A DNA stretch of 64,000 nt from Leucothrix mucor DSM 2157. GTDB taxonomy: Bacteria > Pseudomonadota > Gammaproteobacteria > Thiotrichales > Thiotrichaceae. Within the stretch, counting starts at the first letter, position 1. Each line of letters opens with the position of its first letter. Of the stretch, positions 40,678 through 51,289 are shown piece after piece. The translations under genes were made by a program, and so were the position numbers. The DNA is taken from contig NZ_ATTE01000001.1 in assembly GCF_000419525.1 (NCBI RefSeq), positions 1,860,001 to 1,924,000 of the forward strand. Direction: 5' to 3'. Below the pieces are notes generated by a model, which saw nothing but the letters and a program-made list of their open reading frames with translations, had not been told where the DNA came from and did not search any database.

Positions 40678-41117
40678 GTACTACAGGCTATTTGCCAGCG
40701 AGCTTTTTAAGACGCATCGGCGCGATTTTTTACGACTCCATGTTGGTGGTATCGTTTTTGTTTGTTGCTGGCATGCTCAGCATGAAAGGCATGATGTTAG
40801 CAATGGGCCTTGAAAATGTGCCCGCCGGCAGCATTGCCGCTAAAGTGTTTTTTGTTTATCTGGTGCTACTGGCTTATCTATTCTTTGCTTGGTTTTGGAT
40901 TCATGGCGGCCAAACATTGGGTATGCGTGCTTGGAAAGTCAAACTGATTCGCCAAGATGGTATGACTATTTCTTGGGGACAGGCTTTTTTACGTTTCTGC
41001 TACTCGATCGTCAGCTGGGTGCCACTCGGCGCAGGATACCTGTGGTCATTAATCGACAAAGACAAGCAGGCTTGGCATGACAAAGCCTCTCACTCTTACC
41101 TGATTGATATAAGATAA
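40674..41117 (+). CDS. RDD family membrane protein
   Basis: A 147-residue inner-membrane protein of the RDD family: [24 protein letters not shown] at the start with the Arg/Asp signature, a second helix about 60-80, and [14 protein letters not shown] before a third. The family is loosely linked to ion or small-molecule transport, but no specific function is known. It overlaps trpG by 4 nt and the CPBP gene by 1 nt. Confidence 0.85.
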   Translation: MSTTGYLPASFLRRIGAIFYDSMLVVSFLFVAGMLSMKGMMLAMGLENVPAGSIAAKVFFVYLVLLAYLFFAWFWIHGGQTLGMRAWKVKLIRQDGMTISWGQAFLRFCYSIVSWVPLGAGYLWSLIDKDKQAWHDKASHSYLIDIR

Positions 41118-41860
41118 TGGAACCGCAAACTTCTCCAAAGACGATTGGTGTGGCACAGACGCTATGGCTATCATTTTTGGTCGTGCTGGTCTTGGGCTTT
41201 ATACAGTACTCCGTACTGGTTAACTTTGCTGAAGCACAAATGCTCAAGCAGCCGGATGCTGACCGTACCGAGCTCCTAATTGGCTTGCAGTATGATGCCA
41301 TGGTGGTCAGTCTATCTGAGATTTTTGGTGGACTGATTGCTGGCGCGATGCTGGTTTTGCTTGTCTTTCTGCGAGGGATTCCAGTTAAGCCCTATTTTGG
41401 GCTGGAGCCATTTTTAAAGCGCGATCTATTCAACTGGTTTTTAGTCGTCGTGGCAATTACGCTGGCCTTTACCTTGATGACTTGGTTGATTTCGCACGAG
41501 CAATCAGACTTTATGCTACAAGTCTGGCAGTCCTGCGATAATGTGCTTTTACTGGTTTTTGCAATTGCAGTAGTCGCGCCCATTTTTGAAGAGCTACTAT
41601 TTCGTGGGTTTATCTTTACCGGCCTGCGTAACAGCACATTGGGAACCGGTGGCGCTATAGTCATGAGCTCGGCACTGTGGGCTATTATCCACCAGCAATA
41701 TGGCTCGTTTGAACTGATCTTTGTGTTCTTACTCGGCACTGTGCTCGCTATCTCCCGCGTCGCCAGCAAGTCGCTCTATGTCCCTATTATTTTACATATG
41801 CTCAATAATCTATTCGCCATCGTACAAATAGCAATGACGGCGGAAAGCGTGGCAAAATAA
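41117..41860 (+). CDS. CPBP family intramembrane metalloprotease
   Basis: A 247-residue membrane protease of the CAAX-protease/bacteriocin-processing family. About six hydrophobic helices. The catalytic pattern is intact: EELLFR with Glu158, Glu159 and Arg163, His192 in WAIIHQQYG, and His227 with Asn231 in LHMLNN. Substrate unknown; relatives process prenylated or secreted peptides or act in stress responses. The start overlaps the RDD stop (TAATG). No terminator is obvious before pepA. Confidence 0.87.
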   Translation: MEPQTSPKTIGVAQTLWLSFLVVLVLGFIQYSVLVNFAEAQMLKQPDADRTELLIGLQYDAMVVSLSEIFGGLIAGAMLVLLVFLRGIPVKPYFGLEPFLKRDLFNWFLVVVAITLAFTLMTWLISHEQSDFMLQVWQSCDNVLLLVFAIAVVAPIFEELLFRGFIFTGLRNSTLGTGGAIVMSSALWAIIHQQYGSFELIFVFLLGTVLAISRVASKSLYVPIILHMLNNLFAIVQIAMTAESVAK

Positions 41861-41892
41861 CGCCCACGCACAACAACACAACAGGAAGCCCA

Positions 41893-43359
41893 ATGAACAA
41901 CTCTTTTAAAAGCAACCTTCCCGTCAATCAGGCTGAGGGAGACTGCTTACTATTAGCCGTATATGCCGACAACACGCTTTCTGCAGCCGCAGAAGTGGCG
42001 AATAAAGCAAGCAACGGCGCAATCAAAGCCTTTCTGGAATATGGTGACTTCACGGGTAAAACTGATGAATCACTGATGCTGTATGACGTGGCAGGCCTTC
42101 AGTGCAAGCGCACTTTACTGGTCGGCTGTGGCGATAAAGCTGAGTTTGATGTGTTTAAACTGGGTGATGCAGTTAAAGCGGCCATGAGCAAACTGGCTAA
42201 CAAAAACATTGAAGTCATTGTGTCGTACTTAGGCGATGAGTTTGCTGATCAGGCGGATGCCGTTGTCATGCAAAGCATTCTGAGTGCGGCAGATGCACGC
42301 TACCAGTTCACTGTACACAAAACTGAAAATAATGAAGCACCATTAAAGCAAGGCTTGGTTATTGCATTCACGGCCGCGGTTGCAGATGCTAGCGGGACTC
42401 TGGTACAAGCCGAAGGGATTGCAGCAGGTAGTGCATTCGCTCGTGACCTATCGAATCAGCCAGGCAACATTTGCCACCCAACCTACTTGGCAGAAGCGGC
42501 CAAAGATCTGGGAACTCAATTTGAAAACTTAAGCGTTGAGATCTTAGAAGAAGCCGATATGGAAACGCTGGGCATGGGCTCTTTATTGTCCGTTAGCCTA
42601 GGTAGCGACCAGCCAGCTAAACTAATCGTCTTGAAGTACAATGGCGCAGCAGATGATCAAGCACCTATCGCTCTAGTGGGTAAAGGCGTGACCTTTGATA
42701 CGGGCGGTATTTCATTAAAGCCTGGCTTGAACATGGACGAGATGAAGTTCGACATGGGCGGCGCGGCGAGTGTGTTTGGCTCAGTAAAAGCTTGTGCTGA
42801 AATGAAGCTGGCAATCAACGTCGTCGGTGTCATCGGTGCAGTTGAGAATATGCCAAGCGCTCGTGCTACTCGCCCTGGCGACATCGTTAAATCTATGTCT
42901 GGCACCACCATCGAAGTCTTAAATACTGATGCGGAAGGTCGCTTGGTGTTGTGTGATGCACTGACTTATGTTGGCAAATACAAGCCGAAGCTCGTGATTG
43001 ATATCGCGACACTGACCGGCGCTTGCATCGTAGCACTAGGCCGTGACATCTGCGCCCTGCTTGCCAATGATCAGGAACTGGCAGACGATATCCTTAAATC
43101 CGGCAGAACGATTGGTGATACGGCATGGCAGTTACCGCTACACGCGTCTTATAAGAAGCTACTGAAAAGTGCACATGCTGATCTTGGTAATATCGGTGGT
43201 CCGGCAGCAGGTACTATTACTGCGGCCTGTTTCCTGAGTCACTTCACTAAAGACTATCGCTGGGCGCACTTGGATGTTGCCGGTACCGCTTGGACTGGCA
43301 AAGATGCAACGGGCCGTCCGGTTCCATTGCTGACACAATTTCTGATTGATCAGGCTTAA
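41893..43359 (+). CDS. pepA: leucyl aminopeptidase (M17)
   Basis: Hexameric, two-metal aminopeptidase that also acts as a DNA-binding accessory factor in E. coli. The 488-residue protein has VGKGVTFDTGGISLKPG near 258-274, KFDMGGAASVFG, the signature NTDAEGRL, and TLTGACIVALG. It is followed by holC with a one-base stop/start overlap. Confidence 0.95.
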   Translation: MNNSFKSNLPVNQAEGDCLLLAVYADNTLSAAAEVANKASNGAIKAFLEYGDFTGKTDESLMLYDVAGLQCKRTLLVGCGDKAEFDVFKLGDAVKAAMSKLANKNIEVIVSYLGDEFADQADAVVMQSILSAADARYQFTVHKTENNEAPLKQGLVIAFTAAVADASGTLVQAEGIAAGSAFARDLSNQPGNICHPTYLAEAAKDLGTQFENLSVEILEEADMETLGMGSLLSVSLGSDQPAKLIVLKYNGAADDQAPIALVGKGVTFDTGGISLKPGLNMDEMKFDMGGAASVFGSVKACAEMKLAINVVGVIGAVENMPSARATRPGDIVKSMSGTTIEVLNTDAEGRLVLCDALTYVGKYKPKLVIDIATLTGACIVALGRDICALLANDQELADDILKSGRTIGDTAWQLPLHASYKKLLKSAHADLGNIGGPAAGTITAACFLSHFTKDYRWAHLDVAGTAWTGKDATGRPVPLLTQFLIDQA

Positions 43360-43778
43360 TGACAGAAATTAGTTTTTACGTCAGTAAGCAAGAAGGATTG
43401 CGCGACAGGCTGTTGGTAGCCTGTCGACTGATCCAAAAAGCTCACGACAAGGGTCTGCATGTGCACGTGCATACAGACTCTTTAGCTACGTCACGCCAGC
43501 TGGATGATCTACTCTGGACCTGGCACCCTTCCAGCTTTATTCCTCACGCATTGATCGAAAATGTGAAGCAGGAGAAGGTCACGATCGCCCACGATTATGA
43601 ACCTTTAGAGCACTGCGACTACTTAATAAATATCTCTAATGACCAGCCCGGATTTTTTTCGAGATTTGCGAAAATGGGCGAAATTATTGATCAGTCCCCC
43701 GAGATATTGACCGATGGTCGCAAAAGATATGCCTATTATCGAGATCGGGGGTATACTCTCAAGTACTACCAACTGTAA
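43359..43778 (+). CDS. holC: DNA polymerase III subunit chi
   Basis: Clamp-loader accessory that contacts SSB. The 139-residue protein has the opening TEISFYVSKQEGLRDRLLVACRLI (in two parts around residue 20), LDDLLWTWHPSSFIPHAL, and a final GRKRYAYYRDRGYTLKYYQL. Its start codon overlaps the pepA stop. pepA-holC-valS is the standard gammaproteobacterial order. Confidence 0.93.
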   Translation: MTEISFYVSKQEGLRDRLLVACRLIQKAHDKGLHVHVHTDSLATSRQLDDLLWTWHPSSFIPHALIENVKQEKVTIAHDYEPLEHCDYLINISNDQPGFFSRFAKMGEIIDQSPEILTDGRKRYAYYRDRGYTLKYYQL

Positions 43779-43791
43779 GGAAGTTGTTAAG

Positions 43792-44094
43792 ATGTCGAAT
43801 CCCCCGTCGAAAGCATCTGCTCATATTCCTGTGATTTCTGATCTGGTTGTGCCCGGAAACCCCCGACTCCGGCAACAAGCCAATGATCGTGCAAATTCAC
43901 AAGCTAATAATTATGTAGATGCGCTCAATTTGCGTATTGATGAACTAGAATCTGCCATTGGACAAGATACCATGGGCTCGCAAAGTCGTGCCTATGCCAT
44001 TCGTGCCGAAGCCAATCGTGGTAAAACACCCCAGGCGCAGCGCATTAAAGGCAGCCCCAGAAAACCACCGACTGACGATAAAGGCTTGTCATAA
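43792..44094 (+). CDS. hypothetical protein between holC and valS
   Basis: A 100-residue protein starting at MSNPPSKASAH (43792), chosen because AAGGAAG lies 8 nt upstream; a longer frame from 43714 overlaps holC. It is hydrophilic, with IPVISDLVVPGN near 11-22 and a helical middle (QQANDRANSQANNYVDALNL, then RIDELESAIG). The tail is basic and Pro-rich. No signal peptide or membrane helix. The VPGNP...I...L pattern resembles small proteins beside holC in related genomes, function unknown. Confidence 0.7.
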   Translation: MSNPPSKASAHIPVISDLVVPGNPRLRQQANDRANSQANNYVDALNLRIDELESAIGQDTMGSQSRAYAIRAEANRGKTPQAQRIKGSPRKPPTDDKGLS

Positions 44095-44181
44095 TCGCTG
44101 GTAACCAGGCAATCAATCTAATCTCTAAAAACAAAGCCATTCAATAAAATTGTCATCCTCAATTTGAAGTGAGAATAAGCA

Positions 44182-44211
44182 CTGACGTCTGGCCTTGATT
44201 CGGGCTATAAT
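44182..44211 (+). promoter_or_regulatory. candidate valS promoter
   Basis: Perfect -10 TATAAT at 44206-44211, with CTGACG 18 nt upstream as -35. Start would be near 44218, about 29 nt before the valS ATG. Confidence 0.55.
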
Positions 44212-44246
44212 TTCTCCCTTTCAAGACCAGACTACATAATATTCGC

Positions 44247-47030
44247 ATGGATAAAACGTATAACCCGCAAGCAATTGAGCAACGTTGGTATAAGCACTGG
44301 GAAGCACAGGGCTATTTCAAACCAACGGGTGACGGTAACCCCTACTGCATTATGATTCCGCCACCGAATGTGACCGGAACTTTGCACATGGGTCACGCAT
44401 TCCAAGATACCATTATGGATTCGCTGATTCGTTATCACCGCATGAAAGGTGATCAAACGCTTTGGCAGCCAGGTACCGACCATGCGGGTATCGCCACTCA
44501 AATGGTAGTCGAGCGTCAACTAAATGCCGCAGGCCAAACACGCCATGACTTGGGTCGTGAAGCCTTTGTTGAGAAGGTGTGGGAGTGGAAAGAAGAATCT
44601 GGTGGCACGATTACCAATCAGCTACGTCGCTTAGGTGCCTCACCTGACTGGTCGCGTGAGCGCTTCACCATGGATGAAGGGCTTTCAGAAGCCGTTGGTG
44701 ATGTATTCGAGCGCCTGTACGATGAAGGCTTAATCTATCGCGGTAAGCGTTTGGTTAACTGGGATACCGTATTACACACAGCCCTCTCTGACCTTGAAGT
44801 GCTAAATGAAGAAGAAGCTGGCCACATGTGGCACTTCCGCTATCCTTTAGCTGATGATCAAGGCAATGCTACTGAAGAATACCTAATTGTTGCCACGACA
44901 CGTCCGGAGACGATGCTCGGCGATACGGCCGTAGCTGTCCACCCAGAGGATCCTCGTTATCAGCACCTGATTGGCAAGCATGTAAAACTGCCATTAGTGG
45001 GTCGATTGATTCCGATTGTAGGCGATGATTATGCCGACCCTGAAAAAGGTACAGGTTGCGTAAAGATCACCCCTGCTCACGACTTCAATGACTATGAAGT
45101 GGGTAAACGTCACTCACTGGAAATGATCAATATTTTCAATGACAGTGCACAGATTAATGAAAAGGCACCTGAAGCCTATCAAGGTTTAGATCGCTTTGAT
45201 GCACGTAAAGTCATTGTTGCTGATTTAGATAAGCTGGGCTTACTGGAAGAAATCAAAGATCATACGTTGATGGTTCCGCGTGGTGATCGTTCCGGCACAG
45301 TTGTTGAGCCTTATATGACTGATCAGTGGTATGTGAAAATTGCACCACTGGCTAAGCCTGCGATTGAAGCAGTTGAGTCCGGCCGCATTCGCTTTGTACC
45401 CGACAGCTACAAGAATATGTACTACAGCTGGATGAATGACATTCAGGACTGGTGTATTTCTCGTCAACTGTGGTGGGGACACCGCATCCCGGCGTGGTAT
45501 GCCGATGATGGCAAAGTTTATGTCGGTAAAACTGCTGAGATCGTTCGCAGCAAATACAATCTGGCCGCTGACATTGCGTTACGTCAGGATGATGACGTAC
45601 TGGACACGTGGTTCTCCTCTGCCCTATGGCCATTCTCTACTTTAGGCTGGCCGTCACAAACTGAAGCGCTGAAAACTTGGTACCCAACCAATGTATTGGT
45701 GACTGGCTTTGACATCATTTTCTTCTGGGTTGCCCGGATGATTATGTTTGGTCTGAAGTTTATGGATGGCGAAGTGCCCTTCCATGAAGTGTATATCCAC
45801 GGATTGGTACGTGATGCCGAAGGACAGAAAATGTCCAAATCCAAAGGTAATGTAATCGATCCATTGGATGTTATCGATGGCATCTCGCTACCTGATCTAC
45901 TGGAAAAGCGCACCAGCAACCTGATGCAGGATCACAAAAAGCAAAGCATCGCCAAAGCCACTGAACGCCAATTCCCTGATGGAATTCCAGCGTTCGGAAC
46001 GGATGCTCTGCGCTTTTCGTTTGCCGCACTGGCGACGACGGGCCGCGATGTTCGTTTTGATTTACAGCGCATCGAAGGTTACCGCAACTTCTGTAACAAG
46101 CTGTGGAATGCCGCTCGCTATGTGCAAATGCAAACTGATGAAAAAGATATCGGACTGCATAATCCTGCACGCGAACTTTCTCAGGCTGATCGCTGGATTG
46201 TTTCTCGTTTACAGCACACTGCGACCGAAGTTGCCGGGCACTTTGATACCTACCGCTTCGATTTAGCAGCCAAAGCACTTTACGAGTTCACCTGGCATGA
46301 GTATTGCGATTGGTATCTGGAGCTTTCAAAGCCAGTGCTGTTTGCGGATGATGTAGGTGAAGCGGCTAAGCATGGCACACGTCATACCTTAGTTAGCGTG
46401 TTTGAATCCTTACTGCGCCTGCTGCACCCAATCATGCCGTATATTACGGAAGAGATTTGGCAGTCTATTAAACCACTACTGGAAATCGATAAAGACACTA
46501 TCATGCTACAGGGCTACCCTGTTGCTGATCCGGCGCTAATCGACTTGCAAGCACAGCACGATCTGGAATGGGCTCAAGAATTCATTGTCGGCATTCGCAA
46601 GATTCGCTCTGAAATGGATATTAAGCCGGGCAAAGCGCTACCCGTATTGATTAGCAACTGGACCGAGCAGGACCAGAAGCAATACACACAATGCGAGCGT
46701 GAAATTCTGTCTCTGGCAAAAGTAGAGTCAGTGCAATGGTTAGCCACTGATGAAGCAGCACCAGAATCTGCAACGGCCCTTGTTGGTGAAATGCAAATTC
46801 TGATTCCATTGGCAGGCTTGATCGATAAAGCGGCTGAAACAGCTCGCCTGACCCGTGAAATCGAGAAGATCAATAAAGCACTGCAAGGTGTTTTAGGCCG
46901 TCTGAATAATCCTGCCTTTACGGATAAGGCTCCGGAAAATGTGGTTGCTCAGGTTCGCCAGCAAGCAGAAACCCAGCAAGCAGCACTGGACCAACTTCAG
47001 CAGCAGCTGGTTAAGATCGAAACGATGTAA
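44247..47030 (+). CDS. valS: valyl-tRNA synthetase
   Basis: Charges tRNA-Val. The 927-residue class Ia synthetase has [15 protein letters not shown] with the HIGH-like motif near 40-50, a CP1 editing domain (about 190-340, with [19 protein letters not shown]), and KMSKSKGN near 527. A C-terminal coiled-coil arm (about 860-927) is rich in Ala, Gln and Glu. Length is close to E. coli ValS (951). Confidence 0.97.
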   Translation: MDKTYNPQAIEQRWYKHWEAQGYFKPTGDGNPYCIMIPPPNVTGTLHMGHAFQDTIMDSLIRYHRMKGDQTLWQPGTDHAGIATQMVVERQLNAAGQTRHDLGREAFVEKVWEWKEESGGTITNQLRRLGASPDWSRERFTMDEGLSEAVGDVFERLYDEGLIYRGKRLVNWDTVLHTALSDLEVLNEEEAGHMWHFRYPLADDQGNATEEYLIVATTRPETMLGDTAVAVHPEDPRYQHLIGKHVKLPLVGRLIPIVGDDYADPEKGTGCVKITPAHDFNDYEVGKRHSLEMINIFNDSAQINEKAPEAYQGLDRFDARKVIVADLDKLGLLEEIKDHTLMVPRGDRSGTVVEPYMTDQWYVKIAPLAKPAIEAVESGRIRFVPDSYKNMYYSWMNDIQDWCISRQLWWGHRIPAWYADDGKVYVGKTAEIVRSKYNLAADIALRQDDDVLDTWFSSALWPFSTLGWPSQTEALKTWYPTNVLVTGFDIIFFWVARMIMFGLKFMDGEVPFHEVYIHGLVRDAEGQKMSKSKGNVIDPLDVIDGISLPDLLEKRTSNLMQDHKKQSIAKATERQFPDGIPAFGTDALRFSFAALATTGRDVRFDLQRIEGYRNFCNKLWNAARYVQMQTDEKDIGLHNPARELSQADRWIVSRLQHTATEVAGHFDTYRFDLAAKALYEFTWHEYCDWYLELSKPVLFADDVGEAAKHGTRHTLVSVFESLLRLLHPIMPYITEEIWQSIKPLLEIDKDTIMLQGYPVADPALIDLQAQHDLEWAQEFIVGIRKIRSEMDIKPGKALPVLISNWTEQDQKQYTQCEREILSLAKVESVQWLATDEAAPESATALVGEMQILIPLAGLIDKAAETARLTREIEKINKALQGVLGRLNNPAFTDKAPENVVAQVRQQAETQQAALDQLQQQLVKIETM

Positions 47031-47058
47031 CAAGTATCTGCAAGGTATTTGAAGCAAT

Positions 47059-47098
47059 AAAAAAGCCCGGCCTGATCACTCAGAAACCGGGCTTTTTT
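47059..47098. terminator. bidirectional terminator after valS
   Basis: A6-GCCCGG pairs with CCGGGC-T6, with an additional CTGA/TCAG pairing inside the 16-nt loop. Confidence 0.92.
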
Positions 47099-47222
47099 AT
47101 ACTTGTGATTTAGCTAAATTAAGTATCAGCAATTGGTACTATTAAGCTCCCCGCCACGTTAGCAGTTAGCTAATCTTTCAATAGTTTAACTCAAATACCA
47201 AATTTAGCAGTCCAGGATCTAA

Positions 47223-49628
47223 TTAATTGGAGCGTACACCGCCACGGGAAAGAATAAATCTTTCTAAACTAGGATGTCTGGCAGCAATAGCCATATCCAG
47301 AGGCGTACTACCATCAGCCGCTTTTGCATTCACTTGAGCGCCTTGGGCCACTAATAGTTTAGCCATGTTTAGGTATCCACTTCGAGCAGCAATGTGTAAC
47401 ACAGTCCAACGGTTGCTTTGCGTAATATCAGGGCTTACACCAACTGACATACAGTTTTTCACATACGCTAAATTACCCACAGCTGCTTCTCGATGCATTT
47501 TCCCACCAATCACACAGTCATCGGTAATGGCTTTTATGCGAGCCAACTCCCGAGCCTTGATGGCACGGATTCGCTCGCGCTCGGTTTGTGGTGAACTTTG
47601 AGCTGATGCATTCGTGTTTGATGTAGATTGTGCCGTAGTGACAGCCTGATTGGAAACCGACGACTGTGCGGTATTTCTTGAACGAGACTGCGACTGAGTG
47701 GTCGCCCCTACTGGCGATGGAGTCACAGCAGGAGCCACTGGTGTTGTGCTTTGGGTATTTTGAGGCGATGTATTAGCACCATTACTCTCTGCACTGCCAG
47801 TAACTGCCGGAGCACTTACCTCATTAATTAAAGCCTGCGCTGCTGCAATTTCGGAAGCTAATAACTGCTCTTCCCACTCAGGCCTTGCTGCATTAACACG
47901 GGTATCGACCACCGTTGGCTCTTGCGAAGCTTCATTATCAACCGCCTGATCATTCTCTGCGGTAACCACTTCATTAGCCTCCGAGCCTGAAGCAACCTGA
48001 GCCTCTAGGCCTGAGCTATCAGGGCTAGAATCCGCCACTTGATCAGGGTCAGCTGATTCTGATAAAAAGGCTTCGGTGCTGCTTTGAGTTGACCCACTCT
48101 CTTGACTAGCTTCTGACTCAAGTGAATTAACGGAAAGTTGCTCCGGATCAGCAACGGGATCTTCGGATTGCAGTACAGCATTACTATTTAAATCTGATGT
48201 TTCTGTGGCTTCACTGGTATCCGAAGCAGTACCCACTGACGCAGACGCTGAATCAATAGCTTGATCTGCAGACTCCTCGCTAGCATCTACTACAGAATCA
48301 GCAACAACATCACCCGGCGCTGAGTCAACTGAAGCAGAATCAGAGCTAGATGAAGTAGCACCTACCTCAGTAACTTCTGCAATAGAGCCAGTTGAAACAC
48401 TCTGTTCCGCAACACCTACTGACCCAACTTCTCCTGACTGAGATTCCACAGCAGCAGGTTCGGCATTACGCGTACTATTAGCAGTAATCTGATCCGCATC
48501 ATGTGAATTAAGCATTGTATACGCCGTACCAGCAACACCAACTAACACAACCAGCCACCATAAGAGATGCTTCTTGCCCGTCTTCTCTGCAGGCTCTTGA
48601 TAAGCTCGCTCAGCAATAATGGCTTCATCACTCAACGCTGCTGCTTTCGATGGATTCGCTTTGGGCCTTTCAGATACCGTCTCAATAGCCACCGCCTTCA
48701 TACCAACTAACGGTGACTTAGCTTGTTTTGGCTGAGCAGGCTGTTCAGAAGCAACAGCTTTCTGGCCGACAGGTTCTGGTTCTACCGATGGCTCAGCTTG
48801 CAAAGCAGTCTGCAAACTATTCACAAACTCACGGCAATGGGCAAAGCGCTTTGTTGGGTTTCTTTCCAATGCCTGATCTAAAACATCAACAAACAATTGC
48901 GAATAAGCCTGAGTGACCGGCAACGACGGAACACGCGTGGTTGCCACCCGCATCCGGTAATCTTCACCCAAATCTGAAGCAAAAGGTGCTTTACCGGATA
49001 AAGCCCAATAAATAAGCGTCGCCAAAAGATATTGGTCATAACTACCCGAGTAATTACTTTTAATAAATTCAGGCGATAAATAATCCGAGGCATTAAGCGT
49101 TGTTAATGCGTCCTTAAACTTTCCTAAACGCTGCAAAGCAAATTCAGTAATAAAATCACCGATAATAATTTGCTGCTGAGAGCCTATTTGTACTGAGTCA
49201 GGACGTATATGGCTATGCACATAATCCGCTTGATGCAATTCATCAAGGATAACCGCCAACGGCGTTGCCCAATTCAAAACGGTTTCCGGGGGCTGCTCAC
49301 CACCCGCTTCTTTAACTAATTGCAGCAGTGTTGGGTGATTAGTGTGTTGTAATATTGCATACGGATGTGACTCATATATACCACCCCCAATTATTTTAAC
49401 CATTCCATTTAAACGAGCGCGGGATAAATGCTCCCAAGCATCTTTAAATGCGGCATTAAATCCGGGAATAATCAACAATTCAGTTTTAGGAAACGATAAA
49501 ACTACCGAGCGATCGTCCTGCGTGGTATCTAATGCAAGATAGCAATAATTACAAAGATTATCGGCCAGCTGCTTTTGTATGTTAAACCGTTTGTCTATAA
49601 AAATGCCGTTAGCTAATGGTTGTTGCAT
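47223..49628 (-). CDS. membrane protein with kinase-like and ankyrin-repeat domains
   Basis: An 801-residue protein. Residues 1-275 follow a Ser/Thr protein kinase fold. YLSPE at 183-187 matches the APE motif, and SYDQYLLATLIYWALSGKAPF from 196 matches the DxWSxG helix. The catalytic loop reads HSHIRPDS at 138-145, so the HRD aspartate is replaced by His. The DFG position reads DFI at 158-160. It is therefore probably a pseudokinase. One transmembrane helix lies at about 354-372. A 300-residue Ser/Ala/Glu/Asp-rich spacer leads to about three ankyrin repeats at 705-801 (LHIAARSGYLNMAKLLVAQG, then a GSTPLDMAIAARHPSLERFI unit). Topology suggests the kinase part in the cytoplasm and the ankyrins outside. 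Function unknown. Confidence 0.75.
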   Translation of the reverse strand: MQQPLANGIFIDKRFNIQKQLADNLCNYCYLALDTTQDDRSVVLSFPKTELLIIPGFNAAFKDAWEHLSRARLNGMVKIIGGGIYESHPYAILQHTNHPTLLQLVKEAGGEQPPETVLNWATPLAVILDELHQADYVHSHIRPDSVQIGSQQQIIIGDFITEFALQRLGKFKDALTTLNASDYLSPEFIKSNYSGSYDQYLLATLIYWALSGKAPFASDLGEDYRMRVATTRVPSLPVTQAYSQLFVDVLDQALERNPTKRFAHCREFVNSLQTALQAEPSVEPEPVGQKAVASEQPAQPKQAKSPLVGMKAVAIETVSERPKANPSKAAALSDEAIIAERAYQEPAEKTGKKHLLWWLVVLVGVAGTAYTMLNSHDADQITANSTRNAEPAAVESQSGEVGSVGVAEQSVSTGSIAEVTEVGATSSSSDSASVDSAPGDVVADSVVDASEESADQAIDSASASVGTASDTSEATETSDLNSNAVLQSEDPVADPEQLSVNSLESEASQESGSTQSSTEAFLSESADPDQVADSSPDSSGLEAQVASGSEANEVVTAENDQAVDNEASQEPTVVDTRVNAARPEWEEQLLASEIAAAQALINEVSAPAVTGSAESNGANTSPQNTQSTTPVAPAVTPSPVGATTQSQSRSRNTAQSSVSNQAVTTAQSTSNTNASAQSSPQTERERIRAIKARELARIKAITDDCVIGGKMHREAAVGNLAYVKNCMSVGVSPDITQSNRWTVLHIAARSGYLNMAKLLVAQGAQVNAKAADGSTPLDMAIAARHPSLERFILSRGGVRSN

Positions 49629-49949
49629 GAGTCGTCCTTGATATGCACATTATTTTGTGGGCGAGATTAACATATATTAATCAAATTTTTACGTACCGTA
49701 ACGGAAAAAACCATTAATTATTGGTAGCATCAACTCGCTATTAACAGAGACGTTTAATAAATATCACCAAACAAAAGGTATGTATCTGTTTCTTAAGGCA
49801 ACATACAAACCTTAATCTAAGTTTAATGGCCAATAATTATCAATGGTTTTTGGTCGTCATAGATTTGTTTGATCAGCACTTGTTAAATAGTGAATTAGTA
49901 ACGCAACGCAAATTTATCTATATTCCACGTGAACCAAATGAAAATGTTA
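49629..49949. other. divergent intergenic region, no gene seen
   Basis: About 320 AT-rich bases between the kinase-like gene and the DUF1800 gene. I see no open frame, repeat array or strong hairpin. It presumably carries promoters for both genes. Confidence 0.6.
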
Positions 49950-49978
49950 TTGTCACAACCTGCAATAACTAAAATAAT
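49950..49978 (+). promoter_or_regulatory. candidate promoter of the DUF1800 gene
   Basis: -35 TTGTCA, 17-nt spacer, -10 AATAAT. The predicted start, near 49985, would leave a leader of only about 9 nt before the ATG. Confidence 0.5.
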
Positions 49979-49993
49979 GCGAGTATTAGTATA

Positions 49994-51289
49994 ATGGGGA
50001 AGCTAGGACCTATCAGAGCCCGCCACCTGGTCTCAAGAACCGGTATTGGCGCAGAATGGGACATGATTCAGCGGTATAAAAATTTAAGCTTACAAGAAGC
50101 TGTTATTCATGTTTTAAGATACGTAAATTACAACTTACCACCAGCACCACGCACTACACCTTGGGCAAAAACGATTGCTAACCGCAACTCGATGAGTCGC
50201 CAGCGTAATATGCAGCGCATGTCCAAAAAAGAAGGTGCCGTGATTCAGACTTGGTGGGTTAATCACATGCTAACGACCAAAACACCATTCTTAGAGCGAA
50301 TGACGCTGTTTTGGCACAATCACTTTCCATCATCTATCGACCAGACCAAACAACCAAGCGTGCTTTACGAGCAGAATGTCATGCTACGTCGCCACGCACT
50401 GGGTAACTACGGGCAAATGCTATTCGCGGTCGCTAAAGACCCCGCCATGCTGGTCTACTTAGATGGTTATAAGAACGTTAAAGAAGATCCAAACGAAAAT
50501 TTTGCTCGTGAAGTACTGGAGTTATTCACCCTAGGTGGAACGCAGTACTACACCGAGCGCGATATCAAAGAAGCCGCCAGAGCCTTTACTGGCTGGGGCA
50601 TCGATGATCGCACCGGAAAATTCATCAACCGCCCTGAGCGCCATGATAACGGTATTAAAACCTTTATGGGTAAGCGCGGCGCATTTACCGGCGATGATAT
50701 CTTAAAGATTTTGTTACAACACCCACGCACAGCAGAAACCATTGCTGAAAAAATGTGGAGTGAGTTCATTAGTGTTACCCGCCCTAACCAAGGCTATACT
50801 CGCAAGTGGGCTCAAATATTTCGTCAGTCTAACTACGACATTAGCGCACTATTAATGGCCGTACTCAGTAGTGACCCGTTTTGGCACCCAAGTAATATGG
50901 GTGGCTTAATTAAATCACCCATTGAGCTAACTGTCGGCACGATGCGAACGCTACCTTATCGCCTGCAACGCAGCGATTTGTCGCACAACTTGGCACTAAT
51001 GGGGCAATCGTTATTTGCACACCCTAGCGTTAAAGGCTGGAAAGGTGGAGAAAACTGGATCAGTACCCAGTCACTCATGCGCCGTAACGGTATTCTAACC
51101 AACCTGACTCGTGGCAACCTTCGCCAAAGTCATGATGGCCGCTTAATCGACAAAATGCCTGACTGTAGCGATGAAGAACTGGTGCAATGGCTGCTACCGG
51201 TTAACCCGCTCAACCCATTACCAACCCAACCCGGACGTCAGCGTCTGGTGCGTGCTTTGGTTCTGGATCCAGCATTTCAAGTAAACTAA
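49994..51289 (+). CDS. DUF1800 family protein
   Basis: A 431-residue protein of the DUF1800 family, with ARHLVSRTGIG at 9-19, the hallmark LFWHNHFPSS, and FAREVLELFTLGG followed by AARAFTGWGID. The family is nearly always encoded next to a DUF1501 gene, as here; the pair is thought to act outside the inner membrane, but the activity is unknown. No signal peptide is visible. There is no Shine-Dalgarno before the ATG, and an in-frame stop at 49970 excludes a longer start. Confidence 0.88.
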   Translation: MGKLGPIRARHLVSRTGIGAEWDMIQRYKNLSLQEAVIHVLRYVNYNLPPAPRTTPWAKTIANRNSMSRQRNMQRMSKKEGAVIQTWWVNHMLTTKTPFLERMTLFWHNHFPSSIDQTKQPSVLYEQNVMLRRHALGNYGQMLFAVAKDPAMLVYLDGYKNVKEDPNENFAREVLELFTLGGTQYYTERDIKEAARAFTGWGIDDRTGKFINRPERHDNGIKTFMGKRGAFTGDDILKILLQHPRTAETIAEKMWSEFISVTRPNQGYTRKWAQIFRQSNYDISALLMAVLSSDPFWHPSNMGGLIKSPIELTVGTMRTLPYRLQRSDLSHNLALMGQSLFAHPSVKGWKGGENWISTQSLMRRNGILTNLTRGNLRQSHDGRLIDKMPDCSDEELVQWLLPVNPLNPLPTQPGRQRLVRALVLDPAFQVN

